This document shows positions 34,150 through 45,623 of a stretch of 56,473 nt of DNA, in pieces. The translations under genes and the position numbers were made by a program. The stretch is taken from assembly GCA_016802295.1 (NCBI GenBank), contig JAESIW010000154.1:826437-882909 (forward strand), read 5' to 3'. The DNA is from Brachionus rotundiformis. Taxonomy: Eukaryota > Rotifera > Eurotatoria > Ploima > Brachionidae. The number at the start of each line of letters is the position of its first letter. Within the stretch, counting starts at the first letter, position 1. A model generated the notes under the pieces. It searched no databases. It was not told the origin of the DNA and saw only the letters and a program-made list of their open reading frames with translations.

Positions 34150-37100
34150 ATGATTAAAAATATTTTGATCCTAGCTTTTTTAATTAAATCAATAAGTTTG
34201 GCTTACGTGTCCCAACAGGCTGGTAAATATTTAGACTTTAGATTAGTTGCCAATTTTTTATTAAATAAAATTAAGTTGACTTGTTGGCCGATTCGGAAAT
34301 GAGGAATGATATAAGAGTTGAAATAATTGATGAAAAATTTGATGGTAGAAAATTTCCGGATAGGTTTCTGGTACTAGTTGGACAATCTAAGCTTGACTTT
34401 GTGAAGCTTATCAAACGTGGTGAAAATGCTCATGGAGTTTATTTCATCGGCGAGAATGATAAGCTTACCAAACAGCAAGATACTGAATCAGAGGTGTTTT
34501 ATAAGAAAGAATAAAACTTTATTTTATAAACAATATTAATTTTTGAATAGTTTCTACAAGAGTATACTGAAATGACCAGTGAAAATTATTTGGTTCTCAT
34601 AAAAGAAGAGCAACTGAATGCTGGCCAGTATTTTCGCATGGTAATTTTTGCCATTGTGTTATCTACCAATGATTAAAGCCTTATTTAAAAATAAAAGACT
34701 GGCAGAGTTAAAGTGGGTGATTCGGAAATTAATATTGACATAGTTCCAGTGTTTGCCAAAGCAGATGCCAGACATAGGCGATCTGTGGCTGACGAACCTT
34801 TAAGTCAAATAAACAAATATGAAAAAATATCAATCACTGGTGACAAAAATATTCCACTAGACTATATTAAAAATAGTGGTTGGTTTAATAGATTTGAATT
34901 TGAAAAGTTAATCAATCAAATTTTTTGCATTAAGATCTGGAAAATTTAAGAAGAAAAATAATATCGCAAAATTTAAATGAAAAAAAATCATCAAAGTCTG
35001 CAAAAATGGTTGAACTTGATGTAGAAATACTTGTGGTAACAGATGTATCTGTTTACATGGCTCATAAAGCTTTCTTACAAACCTCAAACCAAAACTTGGT
35101 ATTAAACTATATGAAAATCTACTATTCGCATGTTATAAATGATGTAAATTTAAAAAAAAAATCATAATTTTATTCTATTTTTTACTCTATCAAAAGGTAA
35201 ACAAATTGTTCCAAAACTCGTTTGCAAACGATACTGAACTGCATATAAACATAATACCATCTAATTTTATATTTTTGACTGTAAATAATAAATTAAATAG
35301 TTAAAAGTTTAAAAATAAAAGGTTTAAATTTTATTAAAAGAAACAATCTGATTCTAAATGGAGTGATCGGTCGTTTGCTGGCGATTCAAGGGTGTCTGTT
35401 TACAGGGGTAAAAATGTCATTCTTGGATCAAAGGCCATCGACTTGTTCAAAAGTTACATGGACGGAGTAATGCTGAATTTTGACCATGCAGTTGCTTTTG
35501 TCAAGTACCAGAGTTAAATAAATAGATTTTTTTTTAAATATTTAATTTAGTCAGGACATTTGGTATGATTCAACAGTCTCCACCAGTTATTCAATGAGAT
35601 CATCCGCAACTGGTTTTGCTTTTTCCAATGGAATATGTTCTGAATTCAAATACTCGATAGTAGAAGACTTTGGTGCTTTTACAAACATTCCAGTAAAATT
35701 TAAGAATACATCTTGTTTGCTTGTTAAGTATTTCTTTAGACCATGGCGCATCACTTGGCACGAAATTTGGGTGCCTCTTTCGACACGTCCACTGACATTA
35801 ATTGTCTTGCAGATGATTATTACATCATGAGTCCTCTATTAGATTCATCAAGCCCGAGATTTAAGTATAGATTTTCAGATTGTTCCGTCCAAGAGTTGAA
35901 AACAATTTTGATCTCCAATGGACAAGCTTCAACAGTTGGTCAGTGCTTGGCTAATAAAGCATCAGCATTTGATTTAGTTTCAGAGAAAAATAACTTGACT
36001 GGCTTGTTCTACAGCGCTAATGACCAATGCAGAATGCTCTATGGTCAAAGCGCCTCATTTGTCCAAGTATAGTTAAAAAAATGATAATTAATAAAAATTT
36101 TTTTTTTATCTATTCAAATAGTATTATGCGGATAGAATGTGTAGAAGATTGTATTGCCGAAAGTCAAATAACAATTATTATGTATATACAAGTGGTGCTG
36201 CCGCTGAAGGCACTGTCTGTGACTCTGGAAAGGTATTTTTATAAATTGGAATAATGTTTAAAGAGTTCACCAATTAATTGATTATAAGCTTTTAAAATTA
36301 AAATTTTTATTAATGCTAAAAAGGGGGAAAATTAGATCTTGATAAAATATATCTTGCCTTCCTTGATAAAATAGAAAAATTTAACAATATAACATCAAGT
36401 CTAAATTAAGTGTCTTATGTCTGGCATTCAAAATATTTTATTCTATAAAGGTATAAATAAAAATTTATTTTGAAAAAAAAAATTTCATACCTTTAAAACT
36501 AATTAATAGTAATAGAGTCTATGTAAACAAAACGAAGCTAATTAAGAAAAAAATTAAAAAAATTTGAATAAGTTTTTTTTTGTTTTTAAGCAAATTTTTT
36601 TAGGATCTCTTCCTGTATCAAGATTTAAGAAGAAAAATAGCCTGAATCATTTTCGTTTATTTTCTGAAAAACAATTATTTTTAAAGTAGGAGAATTTTTG
36701 AGTAATATTGATTTTACAATACTTGATAAACTATTAGCAATAGACGATAATTTTATTACAGATAAAAAAAACGTTGTCCATTGAAAATTGTTGTCCAAAG
36801 ATAAGAAAAATCAGCAAAGTACAATTTTTGATCAAATTTCAAGCGCTCAATCTTGCTCAAACATTTTTAGATGTTAAATTAAATTTCAATGCATTTTTAG
36901 AAATTACAATCCTTTTTCAAAAGCTTAAAAATAAAGCTTTGAAATGTTAAAAGAATAAAAAATCCGCGATGAAATTTAATTCCTTATATAAAAATTTTTG
37001 AGCAAGATTGAGCGCTCGAAATTTGATCAAAAATTTTAATTTGCTGAAAAATCAACAGTGTCCTTGGTTTGATTATGAATTAAAAACCTCAAGAATTATA

Positions 37101-40043
37101 GGAACTTTTGCTATCATAATTATTAAAATTGAAAGGATGCTATTAATTTCGATGAAAACAGGGAAAATAGAGGATAATTCAATAAACTAAACTTTAGAAA
37201 GATGAAAACTTTTTCGAGTCTAAATCCTCACAAGATTTCAAAAATTCAAAAAATTCTGGAATTTTCACAAGTCATCAGCTAAAACTAGAGGAGATGCTGA
37301 TTTCGACAACTTTCTAGAAGAGCTAGTTGGGGATGATACATAGGTTAAAAATCCCGTTGATCGACTTGAAATGTTGAACAGTTCCTTTGCATCAATTACG
37401 TATTCATCTTTGTTCGGTCAGAATAACTCAGCTTAATGTATCTTTAACGGTTTTAAGGAATTAGAATAGAATAATTGTATTTTAATACCTGATTTTTCAT
37501 TTAATTAATTTTCTTATGATGAAATTTAAAAAAGATCTAAATGAACTACCCTCAACTAGCTCACCTGGTTATATTGGTTATCAAATTCAAGATATCAAAA
37601 GGCTTCTCAGACCTGTTAGTCACCCTACAACATTTACTTTATAGTGATTGCTTGAAATTGGAATCTATTCCAGATAATCCTTTATTCAAAAACAAATACT
37701 CAAGCTAATTTGAATCTAACAGTATTTTTTGTGGCGTGTAGCATGGACTCAGACCTATAAATCCATGTCAGACTGCATTTCACGAATATCTTAGTGAATT
37801 AAATAAAGCCCAAGAAAAGACTTAATATCAACCCTCTTCTCTTAAAATTGTTTGACAATGATTCTTTAGGTCTTCTTTCCAATTATTATGCTATTAGGTC
37901 ACAAGTAGTTCATCTTAATAGCGAAAAATCAAAACATATAGCGATTTGGTAGAGTCACAAGGTTGAAATCTTCTTTAAAAAACTTTAAAAATAATTAATA
38001 GTATAAGAGTCTAAACAAAATAAAGCTAATCAAGAAAAAAATTGAAAGAATTTGAATAAAATGTAATTGCTTATTAATTTGAAGATTTGCCAAAATGGAA
38101 AATGTGTTCCTTCAAGCCGAATAGAGCGCAACGAATGTCCATTCGAAGATGAGCCAGTTCAGAACATTTTCAGTTCGATATCATTGCCTTCGGCCCATGT
38201 GAGCTGCTTGGAATACTTTGACTATCTTAAACGAGCCGGAATATCTATCAGCTCGTTCTGTTCATCATCCTACTCTTATTCATGTTGCCGTAGTTGTTTG
38301 CTACACAAAGCATCTGAATGCAATGACCAAAATTTTTACTGTCCATATTACCTAAGATACTGTGATTACTATACCTACAGTGGAAACAAAATATCCGACA
38401 TCTGTCCACTAACATGCTCAAATTGTAAAACTTGGCTTTTTGGCTCAAATTTCAAATTTAATATCATTTTTAAAGGTCCATCTATATCTTGTCCAACAGA
38501 CCAAATAATCTGCCAAAATGGAGGAACCTGTGTTTCCAAATCAAAAACTGAACTGTCATGTCAATGCCCTCAAGGTTACAGCGGGCCAGTGTGTGAAAAA
38601 AAAGATCCATGCTTTCCCAATCCCTGCCAAAATAATGGCACATGCTTCCAAGCTGGCGAAAAAGCTTTTATTTGTCAATGCAAATCTTTATTCATTGGCG
38701 ATGATTGTTCTATCTTAAATATTACAACTGGCAGCACAAATTTACCATCTTCTTCTACTCCATCAACTACCATTTCTGCTTCTACAACTATAGCATCAAC
38801 TACAGACAGACCGTCTCCAGTAACAACAACAAGTAGAACATCGCCACCTACAACTAGTTCACAACAGACAACTTCATCTTCATCTCCAAGTCCATCAACT
38901 AGTGAAAATGTTCAATCAGTACCAGGAGTTACCAATATAGGTAGAACTTGCATGCTGGGTCAAAACTATTCGTTTTGCGATGTATGTGGTAGACAATTTG
39001 TGGATCCAAATGTAAAAATTGTTGGTGGAATAGACGCAAACCAAAACAGCTGGCCCTCAATTGGTCTTCTTGTGTTTGATTATAGCACTAGATACAACTT
39101 TCAAGGCAGTACTTATATAATATCTCGCCAAAGCTACTGTGGCTCTAGTTTGGTTGATAGAAATACAGTTTTGACAGCAGCTCATTGCTATACCAGCTCG
39201 ATTTTTGTCGAACAGTTTGGTGTTACAATTAACTTGGAAGATGATCCTGATTTTCCAGCAAATGCCTACAAAGTTTATTTGGGTCTGCATAGCTTTCAAG
39301 GCGTATTTGATGGAACTGCTGACTTGACCGGAGTGACTGTTGTACCTGTAACAAAATTTACAATTGTAAGTGAATGTATTGAATAAAAAAAATTTTGTTT
39401 ATCATTTTATTTTATTAATTAACTAATTAAAAATAAAGATAAAATTAGATAAAAAATTTATTTTAGCATGAAAATTATGATGATAATTCATTGGAAAATG
39501 ATATTGCTATTTTAAAACTTGAGAGAGATGTGGTTTATAATTCCGCGGTACAGCCTGCATGTCTACCGCCTAATTCAAACTACGGCCCGAGTACAAACAC
39601 CAGAGCTTGGATTGCTGGATGGGGTACTTTGTCATTTCGCGGTGCATCACCTGACGTTCTACAGAACACCTTTATAACCTATTACTACTCGGGCTCTGAG
39701 TGTAGAAATATAGGATCTTTGAATTTTGACAAGCAAATATGTGCTGGTAAACAAAATTAACTTATAAATTTTAATTAGTGATAAATGTTTTGAATTTTGA
39801 GGTGAAATTAATGGTGGAAAAGACACTTGTCAAGGAGATTCAGGTGGTCCATTGTATATTTTTGATAGTAATACATTCATTCAAGTAGGAATCACATCAT
39901 TTGGAGTTGATTGTGCTTTGCCCGGATACCCAGGGTACCAACTTTTTAACATCAAATAAATTAAAGCTCAAAAATTGTTTTCTTCTTTTAGGGTTTATAC
40001 TCGTGTAGCTGCCTATCTGGATTGGATAACCAACCAAATTTAA
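34150..40043 (+). CDS. Chimeric pseudo-reprolysin/ShKT/EGF/trypsin protein
   Basis: Fifteen-exon model: 34150-34222, 34276-34493, 34551-34640, 34698-34878, 34935-35143, 35197-35280, 35341-35504, 35551-35692, 35740-36066, 36122-36232, 38085-38424, 38476-39365, 39467-39746, 39802-39934, 39992-40043. Phases close to 1097 residues. Order: signal peptide, propeptide with RHRR (152-155, furin-like), reprolysin/ADAMTS-like domain (about 213-440), Cys-rich region ending GTVCDSGK-ICQNGKCV across the exon 10/11 junction, a CC-x-SC module, ShKT (612-647, six Cys), two EGFs (652-724), Ser/Thr-rich linker, S1 domain from IVGG (828). The zinc motif is ruined (HHLARNLGASFD, 391-402). The S1 triad His883, Asp955, Ser1050 and specificity Asp1044 are intact. 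Intron 10 is 1852 bp of transposon. Two separate genes is the alternative. Confidence 0.72.
36491..36571 (+). repeat. Left copy of ~78-bp direct repeat framing the intronic LINE
   Basis: Contains AATTAATAGTAATAGAGTCT and AAGCTAATTAAGAAAAAAAT. It matches 37982-38059 at roughly 85 percent by eye. Confidence 0.7.
36600..37960 (+). mobile_element. Decayed LINE inside intron 10 of the fusion gene
   Basis: Frame-shifted translation gives CPWFDYELK (the linker after the endonuclease), FDNFLEELVGDD, ELPSTSSPGYIGYQI, an RT-like LESIPDN, and HGLRPINPCQTAFHEYLSEL, resembling FGFR...T..AL of the RT fingers. Stops throughout. It is itself split by the MITE at 36813-37045, whose removal rejoins the LINE reading. 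Confidence 0.65.
36813..37045. mobile_element. Second copy of the 9-bp-duplication MITE (inverted)
   Basis: Ends AGCAAAGTACAATTTTT and the complement of ATTTTAATTTGCT, with the same ~78-bp inverted repeat. The interior is the reverse complement of that in the copy at 366-600. GAAAAATCA occurs at 36805-36813 and at 37046-37054. This is a 9-bp duplication sharing one base with the element end, or 8 bp if that base belongs to the element. Confidence 0.8.
37982..38059 (+). repeat. Right copy of ~78-bp direct repeat framing the intronic LINE
   Basis: Contains AATTAATAGTATAAGAGTCT and AAGCTAATCAAGAAAAAAAT. It lies just before the splice acceptor of exon 11. Confidence 0.7.
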
Positions 40044-40187
40044 AAATTATATTTTTTAAAAACTAATTTAAAATTATTTAGAATCAATAAAAATTAATTC
40101 ATATTTTATATTTTTTCTAATTAAAAAAAAATTCAAAACCAATTGCAAATAATTAATTTTTCATTATCTCGAAAGAACTCATTCAAA

Positions 40188-40752
40188 GGCCGGTGGTCTA
40201 AATTTGACACTTTTTGAGCATTTTTTTTTTGAAAAAAGTTTATGGTAATTTTATTTCACAAACTTTATTTGGTATCAAAAACAAAAATTAAAATTAAAAT
40301 TTTGAATTAAAAAGTTGAACATCTAAAAGATAAGCTGCCCTTAAGGCCTTTGAAGCCTTGAGAAACACTGATGTCACTCAATCTATGGCCTCAGATGATG
40401 ATGATGTGGATTTTTTGATAACTTTTTGGATGAGTTGGATGCTGATGTTGATGAGTATTCTACTGAAAAAGATATTCTTTTTGAAAAAGAAGAAGTGGAT
40501 GGTTAAAAACAACACATCGTTGATTGGATTGAAGTACAATCAATTGGGTAAACGAGGACCAAAATCTTGACATGGCAAATAAATGTTAAAGAAAGGAGAA
40601 GATTTATCTCTAGAAGAAGAAAATTAATGAGAAACCCGGACCTACCAGCTATACTGAAAGGAACATAGACAATACCAAGTCATCAGAGTTTACTATGTTT
40701 TTGATTTAAATCTTTTTAACTTCAAAAAGTGTCAATTTGACAGCGCCGGTCC
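40188..40752. mobile_element. Putative DNA transposon with ~30-bp inverted repeats
   Basis: 40188-40217 and 40722-40752 are inverted copies around the shared core AATTTGACACTTTTTGA, ending near CCGG. The interior keeps broken acidic coding-like sequence (DNFLDELDADVDEYSTEKD) and KPGPTSYTERNI, which could come from a piggyBac-type transposase N-terminus. No clear target duplication was found, so the superfamily is a guess. Confidence 0.45.
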
Positions 40753-40864
40753 CTAGAGGTATAAAAAAATATCGAGCTCTTGAGTGTTAAAATAAAAATT
40801 TTAATAATTTTATTTAAATTAAATCTTATTTTTTTGTTTTCAAAATTCATTATTATAATTTAGT

Positions 40865-41316
40865 CACCCTTCTCTTTTTTCAACCGGGCTTGGGACCGGC
40901 TTTGGCAGAGTTATGACGGCCAACCTTTCCCTAAGAAGCCAGTGGGACGTTCATCATAAACAGCGCCACTCATCCGAGCACAAGGCTGCGAACTCGGCAA
41001 CTATTTAGACTAGCTTGGAACCACAAACCAAGCGACTTAAAAGTCTTAACTTAAGGCTTCCAAAGTTACGTACTGCCTGCAGAGGGTCAGCTGTACAGCA
41101 GATTCTCGCTCCTTTCGGATTCTATACTGGGAGATGGTCGAAGCCAGCGGCGCCCTCATACGACAAGACTTGGACAAAGACCCGTAGGCCTATGTACCCG
41201 CCATACAGCTCTTCTGCAGACTACGTGAAAGACCACACACACATACGATGCGTGTGGCTGCCACCACCCTCCTCTTTTTTCATCAGGGCTTGGGACCTGC
41301 GGATCGGCAGAGTTAT
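40865..41316 (+). repeat. GC-rich island bounded by ~50-bp direct repeats
   Basis: 40865-40915 and 41264-41316 are imperfect direct copies (CACCCT.CTCTTTTTTCA, then GGGCTTGGGACC, then GGCAGAGTTATG), 400 bp apart. The region between is about half GC in a very AT-rich setting. The same core occurs twice, inverted, at 16.4 kb. It could be one monomer plus part of the next from a tandem array, or a transposable-element fragment. Confidence 0.6.
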
Positions 41317-42099
41317 GGTGACTGCTCTGAGTCCATTTTTTAAAACAAAAATCTATTTTTCAAAATTTCAATTTTAAAAATGAACTGATTTTTTCCAAAA
41401 TGTCATCCTATTTATACCCCTATTGGTCTTCATGAGTCATCAGAACAAATTTAACCAATTTGACTAAAATCTAATGATGGTCAGTTAGCTTGGAAAGTTA
41501 GTTATTAAGTAATAATATTTCCTTAATATTTCCTTTTTTCCCATGTGGTTAAAATTGTATGAAAATGTTTATGAAAACTCCACCTGAAACACAACATTAC
41601 CTCTCCAATGATTTGATTTATTTTTTCACCATATTTTTAATAATTTTTAATTCTTAAAATCTTTATTTAATTAAAATTAAACAATATTTGAATTTATAGC
41701 AATTAAGTTAGTTGATTAACTTTTCATCAAGCTAGTAAATTTTCCATTTTTAGATACGATTTAAACATTTAAAATTTTCTTTTTTTCTATCTCAAGGTCC
41801 AACTTTTAAAACAAATTATCTAAAAAAATTTTATTGACTTGATAAGATTAGACTATAATTTAAACTAATTAAAAATTTCTATTTTCTCAAAATGCATTAA
41901 TAAATTTAAACAATGATAAAGCAATCATGAGCAGACAGCCACTATTTATGGCTTATAAATCTTAAATTCTAAATGTGAAAATCTTATCAAAATAATGTGA
42001 AATCTTTATCACATTATTAGCGATTATCTATTGCTATTTAAGCCTATTTCTTTTTGGCAACAAAACTTAAAATCTAAAATTTTAAAATTCTCCATTAAA
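41317..42099. other. AT-rich spacer upstream of the ZIP gene
   Basis: No feature recognised beyond the likely promoter. Confidence 0.4.
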
Positions 42100-43894
42100 A
42101 TGGTATTCTTACCAATAATTATCCTTGCTGTCATAGCAAATAGTCATCTAATTATATCGGCATCAAAAATTATCTTGAATGCTGATACAGACCACGAGCA
42201 CTTGCATGAGGGTCTTCCGGACAAATCATGGTTTCTAGATCAAATATTTAATCTTTATCTAAATGACAGTTTCATCACCCAAAATGACTTCAAGGAAATT
42301 ATCCAAAAGCTGAAAATTGATTACCATGATCATGATGACCATGGCCATGGAGAGCACGATCATAGCGACCATGACCACTATCATTCATTGGAAAAATCCG
42401 AATCTGGCAATTTTAGCTTGGTATTTTTTTACCTCATTTATTAGTCAGTTTTAAATGAGTAAATATTTTTTCAAAGTGTTACACAAGTGACCAAATTTTG
42501 AATATATTTCACCTGCACAACCCGGACACTTTAATACCAAAGAGTCTATTTAGAGAGATGAGTCCTTCTTTGATATGGCTAAGTCTTAATAGTGAATGCC
42601 ACACTCATGATCATGGTCATGGGGAAGAAACTGTTTGCTCAACATCTAATTTAGATAGTAATTAGCCTCAATTTTTTTAAAATATAATTTAAAAATTTTA
42701 ATTTAGAATATTTGTATGGCACATTGTCTGTTGTGCTAATTTGGCTAATTTCAATGATTTGTGTCAGTTTGCTTGGAAAGTTTAAGGAATCGCTGAAAAT
42801 GTTGACTTTGGCTTTGAAAGGATTGGCAATTGGCACTTTGCTAAGCGATGCTCTTTTGCATATAATTCCCACAGTAATGACAATATTAATTAATAAATTA
42901 GGATAAGATTTTATTTTTTCAGGCTTTGGGTGTTCATTCACATGGGCATTCAGACGATGACCACTCTCATGATCATTCAGAGCAGGTTGAAAGAGACCAT
43001 AGGGATCCAATGTGGAAGATGACTGTCACAATTGCTAGTAATTATTCAATTAAATTTAAATTTTTTAATATTCTAAATTTATAATATTTAAGCATTATTT
43101 TTTTTGTGGATTTTGGAAACATTTTTCCATCATCATCACCAACATGATCACAACGATCACTTAGAAGATAAATCTCATCAAAATGGACTGCAAAAATCAA
43201 ACCATACCTCATTGGAACTGGCTGAAAAAAATGGCATTGTCAATGTTAAAACAAATAAAACTAAAATAAATGATCTAGGATCATATTTAAAATGTAATAA
43301 AAAGATAAAAAAAATTTTATTTAAAGACAGTTTTTTTAGCTGTGCATGTAAGCGGTTGGATAGCTTTTGTGGGTGATTTAATGCACAAGATAGCGGATGG
43401 TTTTGCGATTGCGGCCGCCTTTTCAGAATCTCTTAGTTTAGGATTTTCAACTGGTTTGGCAATTTTGTTCCATGAGGTACCACATGAGCTCGGAGACTAT
43501 GCGGTGCTGACAAGCTCTGGTTTCGGACACTACACTGTCTTGATATTGAATTCAATCACTTCAGGAGTTGGTCTAGTGGCCTATTTCATTCTAGTTAGTC
43601 TGTCACCAAACGAAGTATTTAGAGAGTGGATTTTTGCCATTACCACAGGTGTCTTTTTGTACATATCGCTTGTTAATATGGTAATAAATTGCTTTAATAA
43701 AAATCTAATATGACTAAAATCTGATTGCTTTGTAGATACCAAGAGTTATGAAAGAGTTCGAGACCAAAGATGGCAAACCAAATTTCAAGAAGATTGTATT
43801 TGTAATGAGCTTTTTTCTAACCGGATGGATTGTTATGTTTTTGATTGCCTTTTTCGAAGAACAGATTCAAACCATTTTTTCTATTTCATGCTAA
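42100..43894 (+). CDS. ZIP zinc transporter, LIV-1 subfamily
   Basis: Seven exons: 42100-42420, 42477-42657, 42707-42873, 42923-43037, 43093-43293, 43340-43680 and 43736-43894. Introns are 46-56 bp and phases close to 494 residues. Signal peptide, then an extracellular domain with a His/Asp run (76-95) and the CYTSDQILNIFHLHN...MSPSLIWLSL segment seen in ZIP4/ZIP12-like proteins. Membrane spans begin at YLYGTLSVVLIWLIS. His-rich loops lie between spans (HSHGHSDDDHSHDH and HHHHQHDHNDH). The metal path has GDLMHKIADG (340-349, where HNF.D is usual) and the LIV-1 signature HEVPHELGD (373-381). Imports zinc into the cytosol. The start was chosen at the ATG that begins the signal peptide rather than an in-frame upstream codon. 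Confidence 0.92.
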
Positions 43895-45623
43895 ATATTT
43901 CTAAATAGATAATTTTTTTTCAAGACAAAGACTATTTTACAAAAATAGCTCTTTAATTAAAAAGAACAAACATTAAACATATACTTAATAAAAATATTTT
44001 TTTTATCTTATTTTTTTATGTATAGTTGACAATTAGATACAAAATATTCACGAGTCTAATAATTTGATAATTTATCAACAAAAAAATAAGTGCTCAGAAA
44101 ATTAATAATAATAATAATAATATCCAAAATGTAAATTTAAAAAAAATGCTGAAAATTTAATGGTTTACACAAAACTACCAAAGTTTTTTGACTCCACAAA
44201 TTACCTAAACTTTGACTTTACCTTGTACTCTCTGGTCATAAAAATTCGATACTATATTTTATACAGAATATTATCCATTATTTAGCAGATACTACAATAA
44301 AAGAAAAAGAGTATTCAATGAGTATTAATATTAGTATTACTCTAGATTTTCAAACCAATCTTATAATAAAACTCTGGATTTTTGTTGCCAATATGAAAAA
44401 CTTTACATTTATCTTCATTAAGTTGGGTCGACCATTTTTTGACCATTTAGATACTCTATCTATATCAAAAAGACTGGATACTTTTGCAAGGAAAAAATTA
44501 GATAAACAATTATTTTCTATGAAAATCTCCTATAAAAAATTATAAAGTGAAATCTTATAGACATAATAAAATATTAACTTTAATTAATAAAGTGGTTTTT
44601 AAAATTTAAATTTTTAAATTTGATTTTATTATTTTTTATATGTGACAATTGAAATGGAATAACACTGGTACCAATAACAAGTAGGGCATTCAGTGGGATT
44701 ATTCTAAGAAGGATCAGAGATGCTTTAGATGCTATACTTCACTGTGCCTTCAACAAAAAATTGTTAACTTGATAAACCCTTCTATGAGAAATTCGTTTGT
44801 AGCGTAATTCTGGAAAAATTACACTAAAATGGTTAGCTCGATTATCATAGATGGTAGACACAAATGGAGTAGCAGTGAGCATTTTTTTTGAATCTTTCTT
44901 ATTTTTTGTTCCACAATTTACAATGCCAAAGATTATAATTTGAAAAAATGGCAATTGGTAAAAATAAAATTGCGATAGCTCAATTAGAGTTAAATTAGAG
45001 ATACTTACCATGATTACAGCTACGAGAAAAATTTGACCTTTAGCAAAATTTTAATTTAAAAAGCTATTTTGGTCAAATCAAAAAGGTCTCTAAGAAAACT
45101 TGGCTTAATTGGGCTGTAATAGGTCACTAACTTAACTATCAAAACTTAATTCTTAAATATGGTCTGAAATGATAACTTGAGAAAAGTTAATACAGAAGAT
45201 AGAGAAGTTAAATTTAAATGAAAGGAGAGTTCGTATCCAATCTGGCGGTGGATCGATTCTAATAAAGGATACCTCACAAAAGGATATACAACCATCTGTC
45301 AGATGTACACTAAAAAAGTAGCAATCATGAACCTTTTACTTTCAATATAACTTTTATTTCGGGACTTTTAAGATTAAAATTGTTTAATTAAAAAACAAAG
45401 ACAATTGTTAGCAGACATTTAGCTGTCTAAGGCCAACTATCAACAAAATAAATATAAATCTTGTCTTGAGATAGAAAAAATTTTAATCTTTTTCAAACTT
45501 ATTTAATGTCTTAATTATTTTTACTTGGTTTATTACGTAATTTTTTATTTAATCAAATAGATGTTCGCTTTTAATATAAATTTATTGACAAGATACGATT
45601 TTAAATAATTTTATAATAACATC
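43895..45623. other. Intergenic region, nothing firmly recognised
   Basis: Open frames of 75 residues (44318-44545, plus) and 90 residues (44739-45011, minus) exist but match no family, and both are AT-biased. They may be transposon remains. Confidence 0.4.

Noticed and set aside
41015..41377. 120-residue frame across the GC-rich repeat
   Set aside because: High GC lowers stop frequency. The frame crosses the repeat boundary and resembles translated repeat sequence, not a gene.
44739..45011. 90-residue minus-strand frame
   Set aside because: No family, AT-biased composition, no signal peptide or domain. It may be a transposon trace.
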